Assembly (NCBI GenBank): GCA_040384645.1
Contig: JAZKIX010000113.1
Span: 1-54,550, forward strand
Source of the DNA: JAZKIX01 sp040384645
GTDB lineage: Bacteria; Pseudomonadota; Gammaproteobacteria; Burkholderiales; Burkholderiaceae_D
Direction: 5' to 3'
Length of the DNA: 54,550 nucleotides
The position numbers and the translations under genes were made by a program. Positions 41,315-48,816 of this stretch are shown here, in pieces. The first letter of the stretch is position 1. Every line of letters begins with the position of its first letter. The notes beneath the pieces were generated by a model. That model was not told the DNA's origin. It ran no database searches and saw only the letters and a list, made by a program, of their open reading frames with translations.

Positions 41315-42265
41315 TCAAGGACTCAAGCACCCATTGGTGGGCACCAAAACTGGTTCAATATAGCCAGAAAACTTGGTGACGCTGCGGTGATTGTGGAACA
41401 TGGTTTTGATGGCGGAAAGCACCCATGCATCCCAGTTGGCGTAGCCACGCGAGCCGTGCGAACCGCCAGCCGGGCACATGCTGAGGACGTACTGGCTGCC
41501 AGCAGCGGTCTTGTGATAATCGGAGCGGTTGCGCGCACCGCAATTGGTGTAATTACAGCTATCGACCGGGAAGGCACCGTCGCCCAGATTCTCGATCATG
41601 GCAATCGAATAGGCGCTCGCATCGGCATTGATGGGCGTTGCCCAGTGCGTGGTATAGCCCGAATCCTGCCCTAAAATGGCGAGCACCTTGCGCCCGCCGT
41701 TGGCACCGGCGCTACCGTCAAATACATTATTGGCGCGCAAAAACCGCAACACCGGATGGGTTTGGGTACCGCCATACGAGCCACCGCTGAGCGCAACTGC
41801 ATGGCAATCGGCATAACTTTGGCTGCATAGCAGATCAAGCGCGGCCTTGACGCTTTCAGCCAGATCGCTATACCACGCCATGCCGCTGGTCTGGTGAAAG
41901 CCGACGTTCAACACCACATAACCATGATTGGCAAACATATTGCCCTGCGCATTGCGCGCCGCAGCGACATCGCCGGCGCCGCCCCAACCGGGCATCATGA
42001 CCACTACCGGCCGCTTTTCGGCGCCGAAATTATTCAGCCGCGTCACCAGCGCGGTGCCTGCACGCACCGCGTTGTCACCGCCTGTCACGTTGTAGACCAG
42101 GCTTGAATTGAGCAAAGCTGGCACCACTGGCGGCGATTCCGAATCAAGTAATAAAGTTTGGATAGGGATTTGGGCTGCCTTTTGCACATTGACTGCAATG
42201 GCGCTGGTTGATGCTGCGGTTACAGCACCGACAACGGTAAAAAGTAGTGATCGCAAAACAGGCAT
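41315..42265 (-). CDS. Secreted alpha/beta hydrolase (dienelactone hydrolase/PET-hydrolase-like fold)
   Basis: A 316-aa protein starting MPVLRSLLFTVVGAVTAAST with a signal peptide; GGGAG lies 7 nt upstream. The oxyanion-type region is VVVMMPGWGGAGD and the nucleophile elbow is ALSGGSYGGTQ (Ser as nucleophile). A later HGSRGYANWD segment may hold the catalytic His. Several Cys pairs (LLCSQSYADC; CNYTNC) suggest disulfides, as expected outside the cytoplasm. Substrate unknown, perhaps an ester or polymer. It is on the opposite strand to the transporter genes and lies in the segment that separates the binding protein from its permease. Confidence 0.75.
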   Translation of the reverse strand: MPVLRSLLFTVVGAVTAASTSAIAVNVQKAAQIPIQTLLLDSESPPVVPALLNSSLVYNVTGGDNAVRAGTALVTRLNNFGAEKRPVVVMMPGWGGAGDVAAARNAQGNMFANHGYVVLNVGFHQTSGMAWYSDLAESVKAALDLLCSQSYADCHAVALSGGSYGGTQTHPVLRFLRANNVFDGSAGANGGRKVLAILGQDSGYTTHWATPINADASAYSIAMIENLGDGAFPVDSCNYTNCGARNRSDYHKTAAGSQYVLSMCPAGGSHGSRGYANWDAWVLSAIKTMFHNHRSVTKFSGYIEPVLVPTNGCLSP

Positions 42266-42530
42266 GAATGGCTCCCTCATCGATATAAACGCGTGGCAAG
42301 TGCATGACAGTGTAGGACATCTTATTTTATTGTCACCACTTTCATTGCCTTGCCTTGGCGGATGAAGTAATAGCCTGCTGCTGTCGCGCACACCTCAGCG
42401 GTAAAAAGTGCGCTGTGCGGGACGGGTTGGCATCAAGTACACTGCGCGGGAGCGGCGGCGGTATTTGATTTAGCCACGATAATGCAGCCAGAAAATTCAA
42501 GCGCTTGTTCACACATGTTGCGCAGGTTTG

Positions 42531-42575
42531 TAGGTCGGGTTTGGACTGGATGGTGTCGGGCTAAAGCCCGACCTA
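42531..42575. repeat. REP-like palindrome
   Basis: taggtcggg at 42531 is matched by cccgaccta ending at 42575. Within it lies a tight hairpin, gtcgggct aa agcccgac, at 42555-42572. This is typical of REP-type extragenic palindromes. Confidence 0.7.
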
Positions 42576-42586
42576 TCTTCTTCAAA

Positions 42587-42723
42587 GGCTGTTAATTGTT
42601 CGTAGGGGGCGAGACTACCGAAGCCGCGCGACCTACCATTAGCATGGTCAACTGCGGTGCGCACGGCGCACCCTACTCACACTTTTCGAATGTGCAGACG
42701 TTTTATCGAAACAATTAACAGCC
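42587..42723. repeat. MITE-like element with 14-bp terminal inverted repeats
   Basis: ggctgttaattgtt (42587-42600) and its exact complement aacaattaacagcc (42710-42723) bound 137 bp. The interior holds ggtgcgc acg gcgcacc (42656-42672) and an outer gtaggg/ccctac pair. No target-site duplication and no coding capacity is visible. Confidence 0.6.
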
Positions 42724-42745
42724 CTGGCATCTCCCCCGATTAATT

Positions 42746-42823
42746 GGGGAGTATCAGGCAAAATACCCTTTTTCCCGCACGTATTTGTTGTCCCTTACAA
42801 AATACCCTACCCAGTATATTTCC
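42746..42823 (+). repeat. Dispersed intergenic element, copy A
   Basis: Blocks ggggagtat, ggcaaaatacc, cccgcac, aaaatacc and ccagtat appear in the same order as in copies B, C and D. It ends about 50 bp before the dppB-like start, so here it overlaps the probable promoter or leader of the transporter genes. Confidence 0.8.
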
Positions 42824-42874
42824 CTTTTAAAACACCATTTTTCTCCCCAATTCCGCAAAGCGACTCTCCCACCC

Positions 42875-43852
42875 ATGCTCGCCTTTATCACCCGCCGCCT
42901 GCTGCAAAGTATCGTCGTCATGTTGCTCATGTCGCTGCTGGTATTTCTTGGCGTGTATGCGATTGGCAATCCGATCGATATCTTGATCAGTCCCGATGCC
43001 GATCAGCTGGAGCGGGCAAAAATCATTGCCGCGTTTGGCCTCGATCAACCGCTGTGGCAGCAGTATTGGATTTTCTTGCGCAATGCGTTGAGCGGTGATT
43101 TGGGGCGCTCATTTGCGTTTTCCACGCCGGCACTGGGATTGATTCTTGAGCGGCTACCGGCGACGCTGGAGTTGGCGGTGTGCGCGATGGCGCTGGCGAT
43201 AGGCCTGGGGATTCCGCTCGGATTATGGGCTGGGCTGCGACCCAATAGCGTGACCGGCAAAAGCGTCATGGCGCTCTCGATTCTGGGATTCTCGCTGCCG
43301 ACTTTTTGGGTTGGCATGATGTTGATCATGGTGTTTGCGGTGCAGTTGGGTTGGCTGCCGGCCAGCGGGCGCGGCGAGACGAGCTTGTTGCTTGGCGTGC
43401 CGGTCAGCTTTCTCAGTTGGGATGGGCTCAAGCATTTATTGCTGCCAGCGTTCAATCTTGCCTTGTTTAATATCGCGCTGGTCATCCGCCTGACCAAGGC
43501 CGGTGCGCAAGAAGCCTTGTTGCAAGACTATGTGCGCTTTGCACGCGCCAAGGGTTTGCGTAATAGCCGCATCATCGGCGTGCATGTATTGAAAAATATC
43601 CTGATCCCGATCGTGACGGTGATCGCTTTGCAATTTGGCTCGATCATCGCGTTTGCGATTGTGACGGAATCGGTATTTGCCTGGCCCGGCATGGGCAAGC
43701 TGATTATCGATTCGATCCGTGTCCTGGATCGGCCGGTGATCGTGGCCTACCTGATGCTGATTGTGGCGCTGTTTATCCTGATCAACCTGGCGGTCGATGT
43801 GCTGTATTCGATCCTTGATCCGCGCGTGCGCCTGTCGGAAGCGAAGGGATAA
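42875..43852 (+). CDS. dppB: Peptide ABC transporter permease (DppB/OppB type)
   Basis: A 325-aa inner-membrane permease from MLAFITRRLLQSIVVMLLMS. It has six membrane segments, the typical N-terminal ITRRLLQ, periplasmic FGLDQPLWQQYW and GDLGRSF motifs, and the EAA loop (DYVRFARAKGLRNSRIIGVHVLKN). It ends with an LDPRVRL tail. ATG at 42875 lacks a good ribosome binding site; the frame is open upstream into the repeat element but reads as non-coding there. It is followed 6 bp later by dppC. The partner binding protein is probably the one at 37449. Confidence 0.93.
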   Translation: MLAFITRRLLQSIVVMLLMSLLVFLGVYAIGNPIDILISPDADQLERAKIIAAFGLDQPLWQQYWIFLRNALSGDLGRSFAFSTPALGLILERLPATLELAVCAMALAIGLGIPLGLWAGLRPNSVTGKSVMALSILGFSLPTFWVGMMLIMVFAVQLGWLPASGRGETSLLLGVPVSFLSWDGLKHLLLPAFNLALFNIALVIRLTKAGAQEALLQDYVRFARAKGLRNSRIIGVHVLKNILIPIVTVIALQFGSIIAFAIVTESVFAWPGMGKLIIDSIRVLDRPVIVAYLMLIVALFILINLAVDVLYSILDPRVRLSEAKG

Positions 43853-43858
43853 ACCCAC

Positions 43859-44755
43859 ATGAAATTAACGATGAATTCTGATACGCCGCTGGCGCAATTT
43901 TGCCGCGATTATTTTTCCAGCAAACTCGCGACCGTTGGTTTGATCGTGCTGCTGGCGCTGATCCTGGCAGCGGCGTTGGCGCCGTTTCTTTCGCCACAAA
44001 ATCCTTACGACCTGGCACATCTGGACATTTTGGATTCACGGTTGGAACCCGGCAAAAAATCCTTCGACAATGCCATCACTTACGTTTTAGGCACCGATGC
44101 GCAAGGGCGCGATATGTGGTCGGCAATATTGTATGGCCTGCGAATTTCAGTGATGGTCGGCTTGGCCAGCACGACAATCGCCCTGGGCATCGGCTTGGTG
44201 CTGGGTCTATTGGCGGGCTATTTTGGCGGACGTATCGACGCCCTCATCATGCGGGTGGCCGACTTGCAATTGTCGTTTCCACCGATCTTGATTGCTTTGA
44301 TTTTGCTGGCACTGACCGGCCCCGGCATGAGCAAGATCATCATCGCCTTGGTCGCGGTGCAATGGGCTTATTACGCCCGTACTGCGCGCAGCGCTGCGAT
44401 GGTGGAGCGCAAGAAAGAATACATCGAAGCGGCGACCTGCCTCGGCCTGTCACCAGCGCGCATCATGTGGCGTCATCTGCTGCCCAATTGCCTGCCATCG
44501 CTGATTGTGGTGGCGGCACTGCAAGTGGCTTCGGCGATTTCGCTGGAAGCGACTTTATCTTTTCTGGGACTCGGTTTGCCGGTAACGGAGCCTTCGCTAG
44601 GGCTATTAATCGCCAATGGATTTCAATATCTGCTGTCGGGTAAATACTGGATCAGTTTTTTCCCCGGCGTCGCTTTATTGTTGACGGTGGTGTCGATCAA
44701 TCTGGTGGCCGATCAGTTGCGCGATTTGCTCAATCCACGTTTGCAGCTGCAATAA
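43859..44755 (+). CDS. dppC: Peptide ABC transporter permease (DppC/OppC type)
   Basis: A 298-aa permease with an N-terminal membrane segment followed by the OppC-type periplasmic motif (VLGTDAQGRDMWSAILYGLRIS). The EAA loop is KEYIEAATCLGLSPARIMWRHLLPN. It ends SINLVADQLRDLLNPRLQ, as is typical. It lies 6 bp after dppB and 22 bp before dppD. Confidence 0.94.
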   Translation: MKLTMNSDTPLAQFCRDYFSSKLATVGLIVLLALILAAALAPFLSPQNPYDLAHLDILDSRLEPGKKSFDNAITYVLGTDAQGRDMWSAILYGLRISVMVGLASTTIALGIGLVLGLLAGYFGGRIDALIMRVADLQLSFPPILIALILLALTGPGMSKIIIALVAVQWAYYARTARSAAMVERKKEYIEAATCLGLSPARIMWRHLLPNCLPSLIVVAALQVASAISLEATLSFLGLGLPVTEPSLGLLIANGFQYLLSGKYWISFFPGVALLLTVVSINLVADQLRDLLNPRLQLQ

Positions 44756-44777
44756 AAAAACTGTAATACATCACTTC

Positions 44778-45788
44778 ATGACATTGAGCGAAAAAAATTC
44801 CCAACCCGTGCTAGCGGTCGAACATTTACGCACAGAATTCGCCTCGCGTAACGGCCTTGCCGTGCCGGTCGATGACGTTTCATTTTCTATCGAAGCCGGT
44901 CAAATCATGGGGCTGGTCGGCGAATCAGGCTCGGGCAAATCGATGACCGCGTATTCGATCATGGGCTTGCTTGATGCACCGGGCAAAGTGGTAAGCGGCA
45001 AGATTTTGCTCAATGGCCGGGACTTGCGCGGCTTGCCGTCTGAGGCCATGCGCCAGATGCGCGGCAACCGGATCGCAATGATATTTCAAGATCCGATGAT
45101 GACTTTAAATCCGGTATTGCGCATCGATACCCAAATGATCGAGGCCGTATTGGCACATCAGGCCATTAGCCGAGAACAAGCCAGAACCTTGGCGCGCGCC
45201 GCTTTGATCCGGGTTGGCATCGCCGCGCCGGATGAGCGTTTGCGGGCCTATCCGCATCAATTTTCCGGCGGCATGCGACAACGGGTAGCGGTGGCAATTG
45301 CACTGATCAACAAGCCCGACCTGATCATTTGCGATGAACCAACCACTGCGCTGGATGTCACGATTCAAGGCCAGATTTTGTATGAGATGCAAAAACTTTG
45401 CCGCGAATCCGGCACCGCCCTGATCTGGATCACGCATGACTTATCGGTCGTGGCCGGACTGGCCGATACCGTGGCCGTGATGTATGCCGGCCGCATCGTT
45501 GAAAGCGGCAGCACCGCGCAGGTACTCGGCCATCCGCGCCATCCTTACACGCACGGTTTGATCGCATCGGCGCCGTCGCGCAATCCGCCTGGACAAGCAT
45601 TAAAAGCCATTCCCGGCAACACGCCATCGCTCCTGAAATTGCCGTCCGGCTGCGCCTTCCGCGAACGTTGCGCGAACGCGACCTACGTCTGCACCCAACC
45701 ACCGCAATTGCAAGAAATTGATCAGCGCTTGCTACGATGTTTTCATCCCATGAACGACTTGACAGAGAACAGCCGTGCCGCCACCTGA
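44778..45788 (+). CDS. dppD: Peptide ABC transporter ATPase 1 (DppD/OppD type)
   Basis: A 336-aa ATPase. Walker A is GESGSGKS, the Q loop is in AMIFQDPMMTLNP, the signature is FSGGMRQRV and Walker B is LIICDEPTTALDVT, with the H loop in IWITHDLSV. The C-terminal oligopeptide extension carries a Cys cluster (CAFRERCANATYVC and a later Cys), the kind that binds a [4Fe-4S] cluster in some Dpp/Opp ATPases. It overlaps dppF by 14 nt. Confidence 0.95.
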   Translation: MTLSEKNSQPVLAVEHLRTEFASRNGLAVPVDDVSFSIEAGQIMGLVGESGSGKSMTAYSIMGLLDAPGKVVSGKILLNGRDLRGLPSEAMRQMRGNRIAMIFQDPMMTLNPVLRIDTQMIEAVLAHQAISREQARTLARAALIRVGIAAPDERLRAYPHQFSGGMRQRVAVAIALINKPDLIICDEPTTALDVTIQGQILYEMQKLCRESGTALIWITHDLSVVAGLADTVAVMYAGRIVESGSTAQVLGHPRHPYTHGLIASAPSRNPPGQALKAIPGNTPSLLKLPSGCAFRERCANATYVCTQPPQLQEIDQRLLRCFHPMNDLTENSRAAT

Positions 45789-46818
45789 CGCCAATATCCA
45801 AGCCAATATTCAAGCCGCAGCGCCCTTGTTTGAATTGCGCGATGTCAGCAAACAATTTATCAAACCGCTCCCGCTCAGTGCGCGTTTGGCGCACTATTTT
45901 GGCGCCAAGGGGCAGGCTGAAACTGTCCACGCTGTCGATCATGTGACGCTGTCGATTGCAGCCGGCGAGGTACTCGGCTTGGTCGGCGAATCAGGCTGTG
46001 GCAAATCGACGCTGGCACGTTTGGCGGCGGGTTTGCACGTGCTGTCGCAGGGTCAACGCTGGTGGCAAGGCGAGCGACTCGATACGCTGGGCACTGCGCA
46101 ACGACGCCGCAAGCAACTCGGCATTCAAATGATTTTTCAAGACCCATCGGCGTCGCTCAATCCGCGCATGCGGGTACAAGACATCATCGGTGAAGCACCG
46201 CTGGCGCACGGCATGGTCGAGTCCCGGCAACAGGCGCAATACGTGGCCGATTTGCTGCAACAGGTTGGACTCGATGCCGGCGCGTTGCGGCGTTATCCGC
46301 ATCAGTTTTCCGGCGGTCAGCGAGCCCGTATCGGCATTGGCCGCGCGCTGGCTGTCAATCCGCAATTGCTCATTTGCGATGAGGCCGTCGCCGCGTTGGA
46401 CGTATCAATCCAAGCGCAAGTAATCAACCTGTTCATGGACTTGCGTGAAGCACGTCGGCTGACGTATTTATTCATCAGCCACGACCTAGGCGTGGTGCGC
46501 CATATTGCCGACCGCGTGGTGGTCATGTACCTTGGACGCGTGGTGGAATCGGCCCCGACCGAAGAATTATTCACGCGTCCCAATCATCCCTACACCTTGG
46601 CGCTGCTGGCATCCGCACCGACGTTGGCAGTCAAAAAAATGGCTTTTTTCCCATTAAAAGGCGAAATCCCCTCGCCGCTACATCCGCCATCGGGTTGTCA
46701 CTTCCACCCGCGCTGTCCACACGCGATGGCACGTTGCAAGGTGGCGCGTCCGGCGCTGCAAGAAATTAGTCCCGGACATCTGTCTGCATGTTTGCTGAAT
46801 GACACGGTGAAGCAATAA
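45775..46818 (+). CDS. dppF: Peptide ABC transporter ATPase 2 (DppF/OppF type)
   Basis: A 347-aa ATPase from GTG at 45775. Walker A is GESGCGKST, the signature is FSGGQRARIGIGRAL, Walker B is LLICDEAVAALDVS and the H loop is LFISHDLGVVRH. The C-terminal extension has the Cys motif CHFHPRCPHAMARC. It is the last gene of the transporter operon and overlaps dppD, as expected for a DppD/DppF heterodimer. No clear terminator follows. Confidence 0.94.
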   Translation: MPPPDANIQANIQAAAPLFELRDVSKQFIKPLPLSARLAHYFGAKGQAETVHAVDHVTLSIAAGEVLGLVGESGCGKSTLARLAAGLHVLSQGQRWWQGERLDTLGTAQRRRKQLGIQMIFQDPSASLNPRMRVQDIIGEAPLAHGMVESRQQAQYVADLLQQVGLDAGALRRYPHQFSGGQRARIGIGRALAVNPQLLICDEAVAALDVSIQAQVINLFMDLREARRLTYLFISHDLGVVRHIADRVVVMYLGRVVESAPTEELFTRPNHPYTLALLASAPTLAVKKMAFFPLKGEIPSPLHPPSGCHFHPRCPHAMARCKVARPALQEISPGHLSACLLNDTVKQ

Positions 46819-46877
46819 CTTTTTTCCCCAAAGTCTTAAAAGTTGCATAATATTTTGGCGCTGGCAATCGATTCTTT

Positions 46878-46890
46878 GCAAACAATTTGC
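46878..46890. promoter_or_regulatory. Short palindrome upstream of the sugar-binding protein promoter
   Basis: gcaaa caa tttgc is a perfect 5+3+5 inverted repeat about 85 bp upstream of the -35 box. A wider caatcg/cgattg pair brackets it. It could be an activator or repressor site. Confidence 0.3.
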
Positions 46891-46972
46891 CGATTGATTG
46901 CACGGCGTTTTATGTTGCAAAGCATCAATTTCCCAGGGCAAATATTTTATTAGTCTTTAAATCAAACTAATG

Positions 46973-47001
46973 TTGACAGCCAACGAAATCTGCTTTGTAA
47001 T
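46973..47001 (+). promoter_or_regulatory. Sigma-70 promoter of the sugar-binding protein gene
   Basis: A perfect -35 box TTGACA (46973-46978), a 17-bp spacer and -10 TGTAAT (46996-47001). The gene start follows 66 bp later with a strong ribosome binding site (AGAGGAG). This is the clearest promoter in the window. Confidence 0.75.
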
Positions 47002-47066
47002 GGCTCCCGGATTGCAAATTTAATTAGCAAATCCTTCCATCAAGATAACTAGAGGAGACTTAATTA

Positions 47067-48311
47067 ATGAAACACCTGTTCAAACTGGCCCTGGCTGGCG
47101 CAGCGGTTACTGCAGCATTCTCGGCAACTGCCGCTACCACCTTGACGGTTGCATCGTTCCCATCGTTTGACCGTGCAGTTAAAGAAGCGCTGCCGCTGTG
47201 GAAAAAAGCCCATCCTGATATCGAAATCAAGCTAGTGAGCCTCAACTATGGCGACCATCACACCGCCATGACAACAGCACTGGCAACAGGCTCCAACTTG
47301 CCCGATGTGATGGCAGTTGAAGTCGGTTTCATCGGTCGTTTTGCTGAATCTGGCGGTCTGGAAGATTTGTCAAAGGCACCGTACAGCGCACTGCCAAATC
47401 AATCGAAATTTTTCGCCTTCACCTACCCGCAAGCAATGGGCCATGCCAATGGCTTGGCAGCGATCCCTGCCGATATCGGTCCTGGCACGATGTTTTATCG
47501 CAAGGACTTGATGGACAAGGCCGGCATTTCTGAAGCTGACCTGACCAAATCATGGGAAGGCTACATCGAATCGGGCAAGAAATTAAAAACATCCACCGGC
47601 GCCTACTTGTTGGCACATGCCAGCGATATCCAAGGGATTTATATCCGCTCCGGCCTGAAAGACGGTCAAGGCGTTTACTTCGATAAAGACGGCAAAACCT
47701 TGGTTGACACACCCCGCTTCCAAAAAGCATTTGAATTAGCTAAAGCCGCGCGCGCTGCTGGCATCGATGCCAAAATCGGTGCATGGTCAAATGAATGGTC
47801 AGAAGGTTTCAAAACTAACAAGATCGCTTCGCAAATGATGGGCGCCTGGTTGGCCGGCCATCTGGCTGACTGGCTGGCACCGGCAACCAAAGGCTTGTGG
47901 CGTTCGTCGAACTTACCTGGCGGATCGTTTGGTTCGTACGGCGGCTCGTTCTATGCGATTGCCAAAAAAGCACAAAACAAGACTGAAGCTTGGGAATTCA
48001 TCAAGTTCATGACTTTGAACAAAGAAGTGCAAATCAATTCATTCCGCACCTTGGATGCTTTCCCAGCCTTGATCGAAGCGCAAAAAGATGGCTTTACGGA
48101 TCAACCGATGGAATTCCTCGGTGGCCAAAAAGCGCGTCAATTGTGGCGTGACATCTCTGTCAAGATTCCAGCGATCAAGGTCGATAAATTTGACCCAATC
48201 GCAGCCGAAATCGTTAATGCAGAATTGGAAAATGTCCTTGAGCAAGGCAAGGATGTTAAGACTGCATTGGCTGATGCCAAGACGATGATCGAAAAACGGG
48301 TTCGTCGTTAA
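47067..48311 (+). CDS. Sugar ABC transporter binding protein (SBP family 1), solitary
   Basis: A 414-aa periplasmic protein with signal peptide MKHLFKLALAGAAVTAAFSA and cleavage near ATAATTLTV. The mature start (ASFPSFDRAVKEALPLWKKA, HPDIEIKLV), GLAAIPADIGPGTMFYRKDLMDKAG and GSYGGSFYAIAKKAQNKTEAWEFIKF are typical of MalE/UgpB-type carbohydrate receptors. It has its own strong promoter and a terminator 90 bp downstream, so it appears monocistronic. No sugar permease or ATPase is visible in the window. Codon use resembles a highly expressed gene. Neighbouring genes suggest a glucan- or xylan-derived ligand. Confidence 0.92.
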   Translation: MKHLFKLALAGAAVTAAFSATAATTLTVASFPSFDRAVKEALPLWKKAHPDIEIKLVSLNYGDHHTAMTTALATGSNLPDVMAVEVGFIGRFAESGGLEDLSKAPYSALPNQSKFFAFTYPQAMGHANGLAAIPADIGPGTMFYRKDLMDKAGISEADLTKSWEGYIESGKKLKTSTGAYLLAHASDIQGIYIRSGLKDGQGVYFDKDGKTLVDTPRFQKAFELAKAARAAGIDAKIGAWSNEWSEGFKTNKIASQMMGAWLAGHLADWLAPATKGLWRSSNLPGGSFGSYGGSFYAIAKKAQNKTEAWEFIKFMTLNKEVQINSFRTLDAFPALIEAQKDGFTDQPMEFLGGQKARQLWRDISVKIPAIKVDKFDPIAAEIVNAELENVLEQGKDVKTALADAKTMIEKRVRR

Positions 48312-48398
48312 TTTGAATCTGTTGCCGATGGCACTGTAGTTTTTGTTGTAAACGTTTTTAGTTTCACTTTACTCCAAGCGCTCCGATAAGGGGTTTAT

Positions 48399-48435
48399 GA
48401 GGGTGGCACATTGTGTCACCCTCTTTTTATTTTTC
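48399..48435 (+). terminator. Strong intrinsic terminator after the sugar-binding protein gene
   Basis: gagggtggcac and gtgtcaccctc form an 11-bp stem (one G-U or mismatch) around att, followed by tttttattttt. Confidence 0.9.
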
Positions 48436-48542
48436 AGGATGCGTTTGCATTTGTTGCTGATCTTTGTGAACCTATCTGTGATTGAATCAATCTGGCTTTT
48501 GCAACCGCTGCCAAATATAGCTTTAAAAACAGAGGAATATAT

Positions 48543-48618
48543 GGGGGTATAAGACAAAATACCCCTTCACCCGCTCTATTTCATTAGTATAAATAAAATA
48601 CTGTAGGCAGTATAATTT
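48543..48618 (+). repeat. Dispersed intergenic element, copy B
   Basis: This copy has two clean inverted repeats: ggggtat-aagacaaa-atacccc at the left and atactg-tagg-cagtat at the right. It lies between the convergent ends of the sugar-binding protein and GH16 genes, downstream of the terminator. The rest of 48312-48816 shows no gene. Confidence 0.8.
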
Positions 48619-48816
48619 CGTTCATTTTCCGAAATTGCAAGCAACACCAGCCATTTCCAAGCGCATCAAAAAACAGCAGCGACCGGTCCCACGCAACCCA
48701 ATACGGCGGTAACTTGAACAGAGCGGCGGCTTTATCAATCCTCTAACGCGCTGTCGGCAACGCCCGTTACCCGAGCATTGCCAGTTGAAGACACGCGCTT
48801 TTAGCGTTTCACAACA

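Noticed and set aside
43900..44643. 247-codon open frame inside dppC
   Set aside because: Shadow frame of a clear permease gene; no start signal or motif.
48348..48361. taaacgttttta as a LacI-type operator
   Set aside because: It lies downstream of the sugar-binding gene and before its terminator, where an operator would have no promoter to control.
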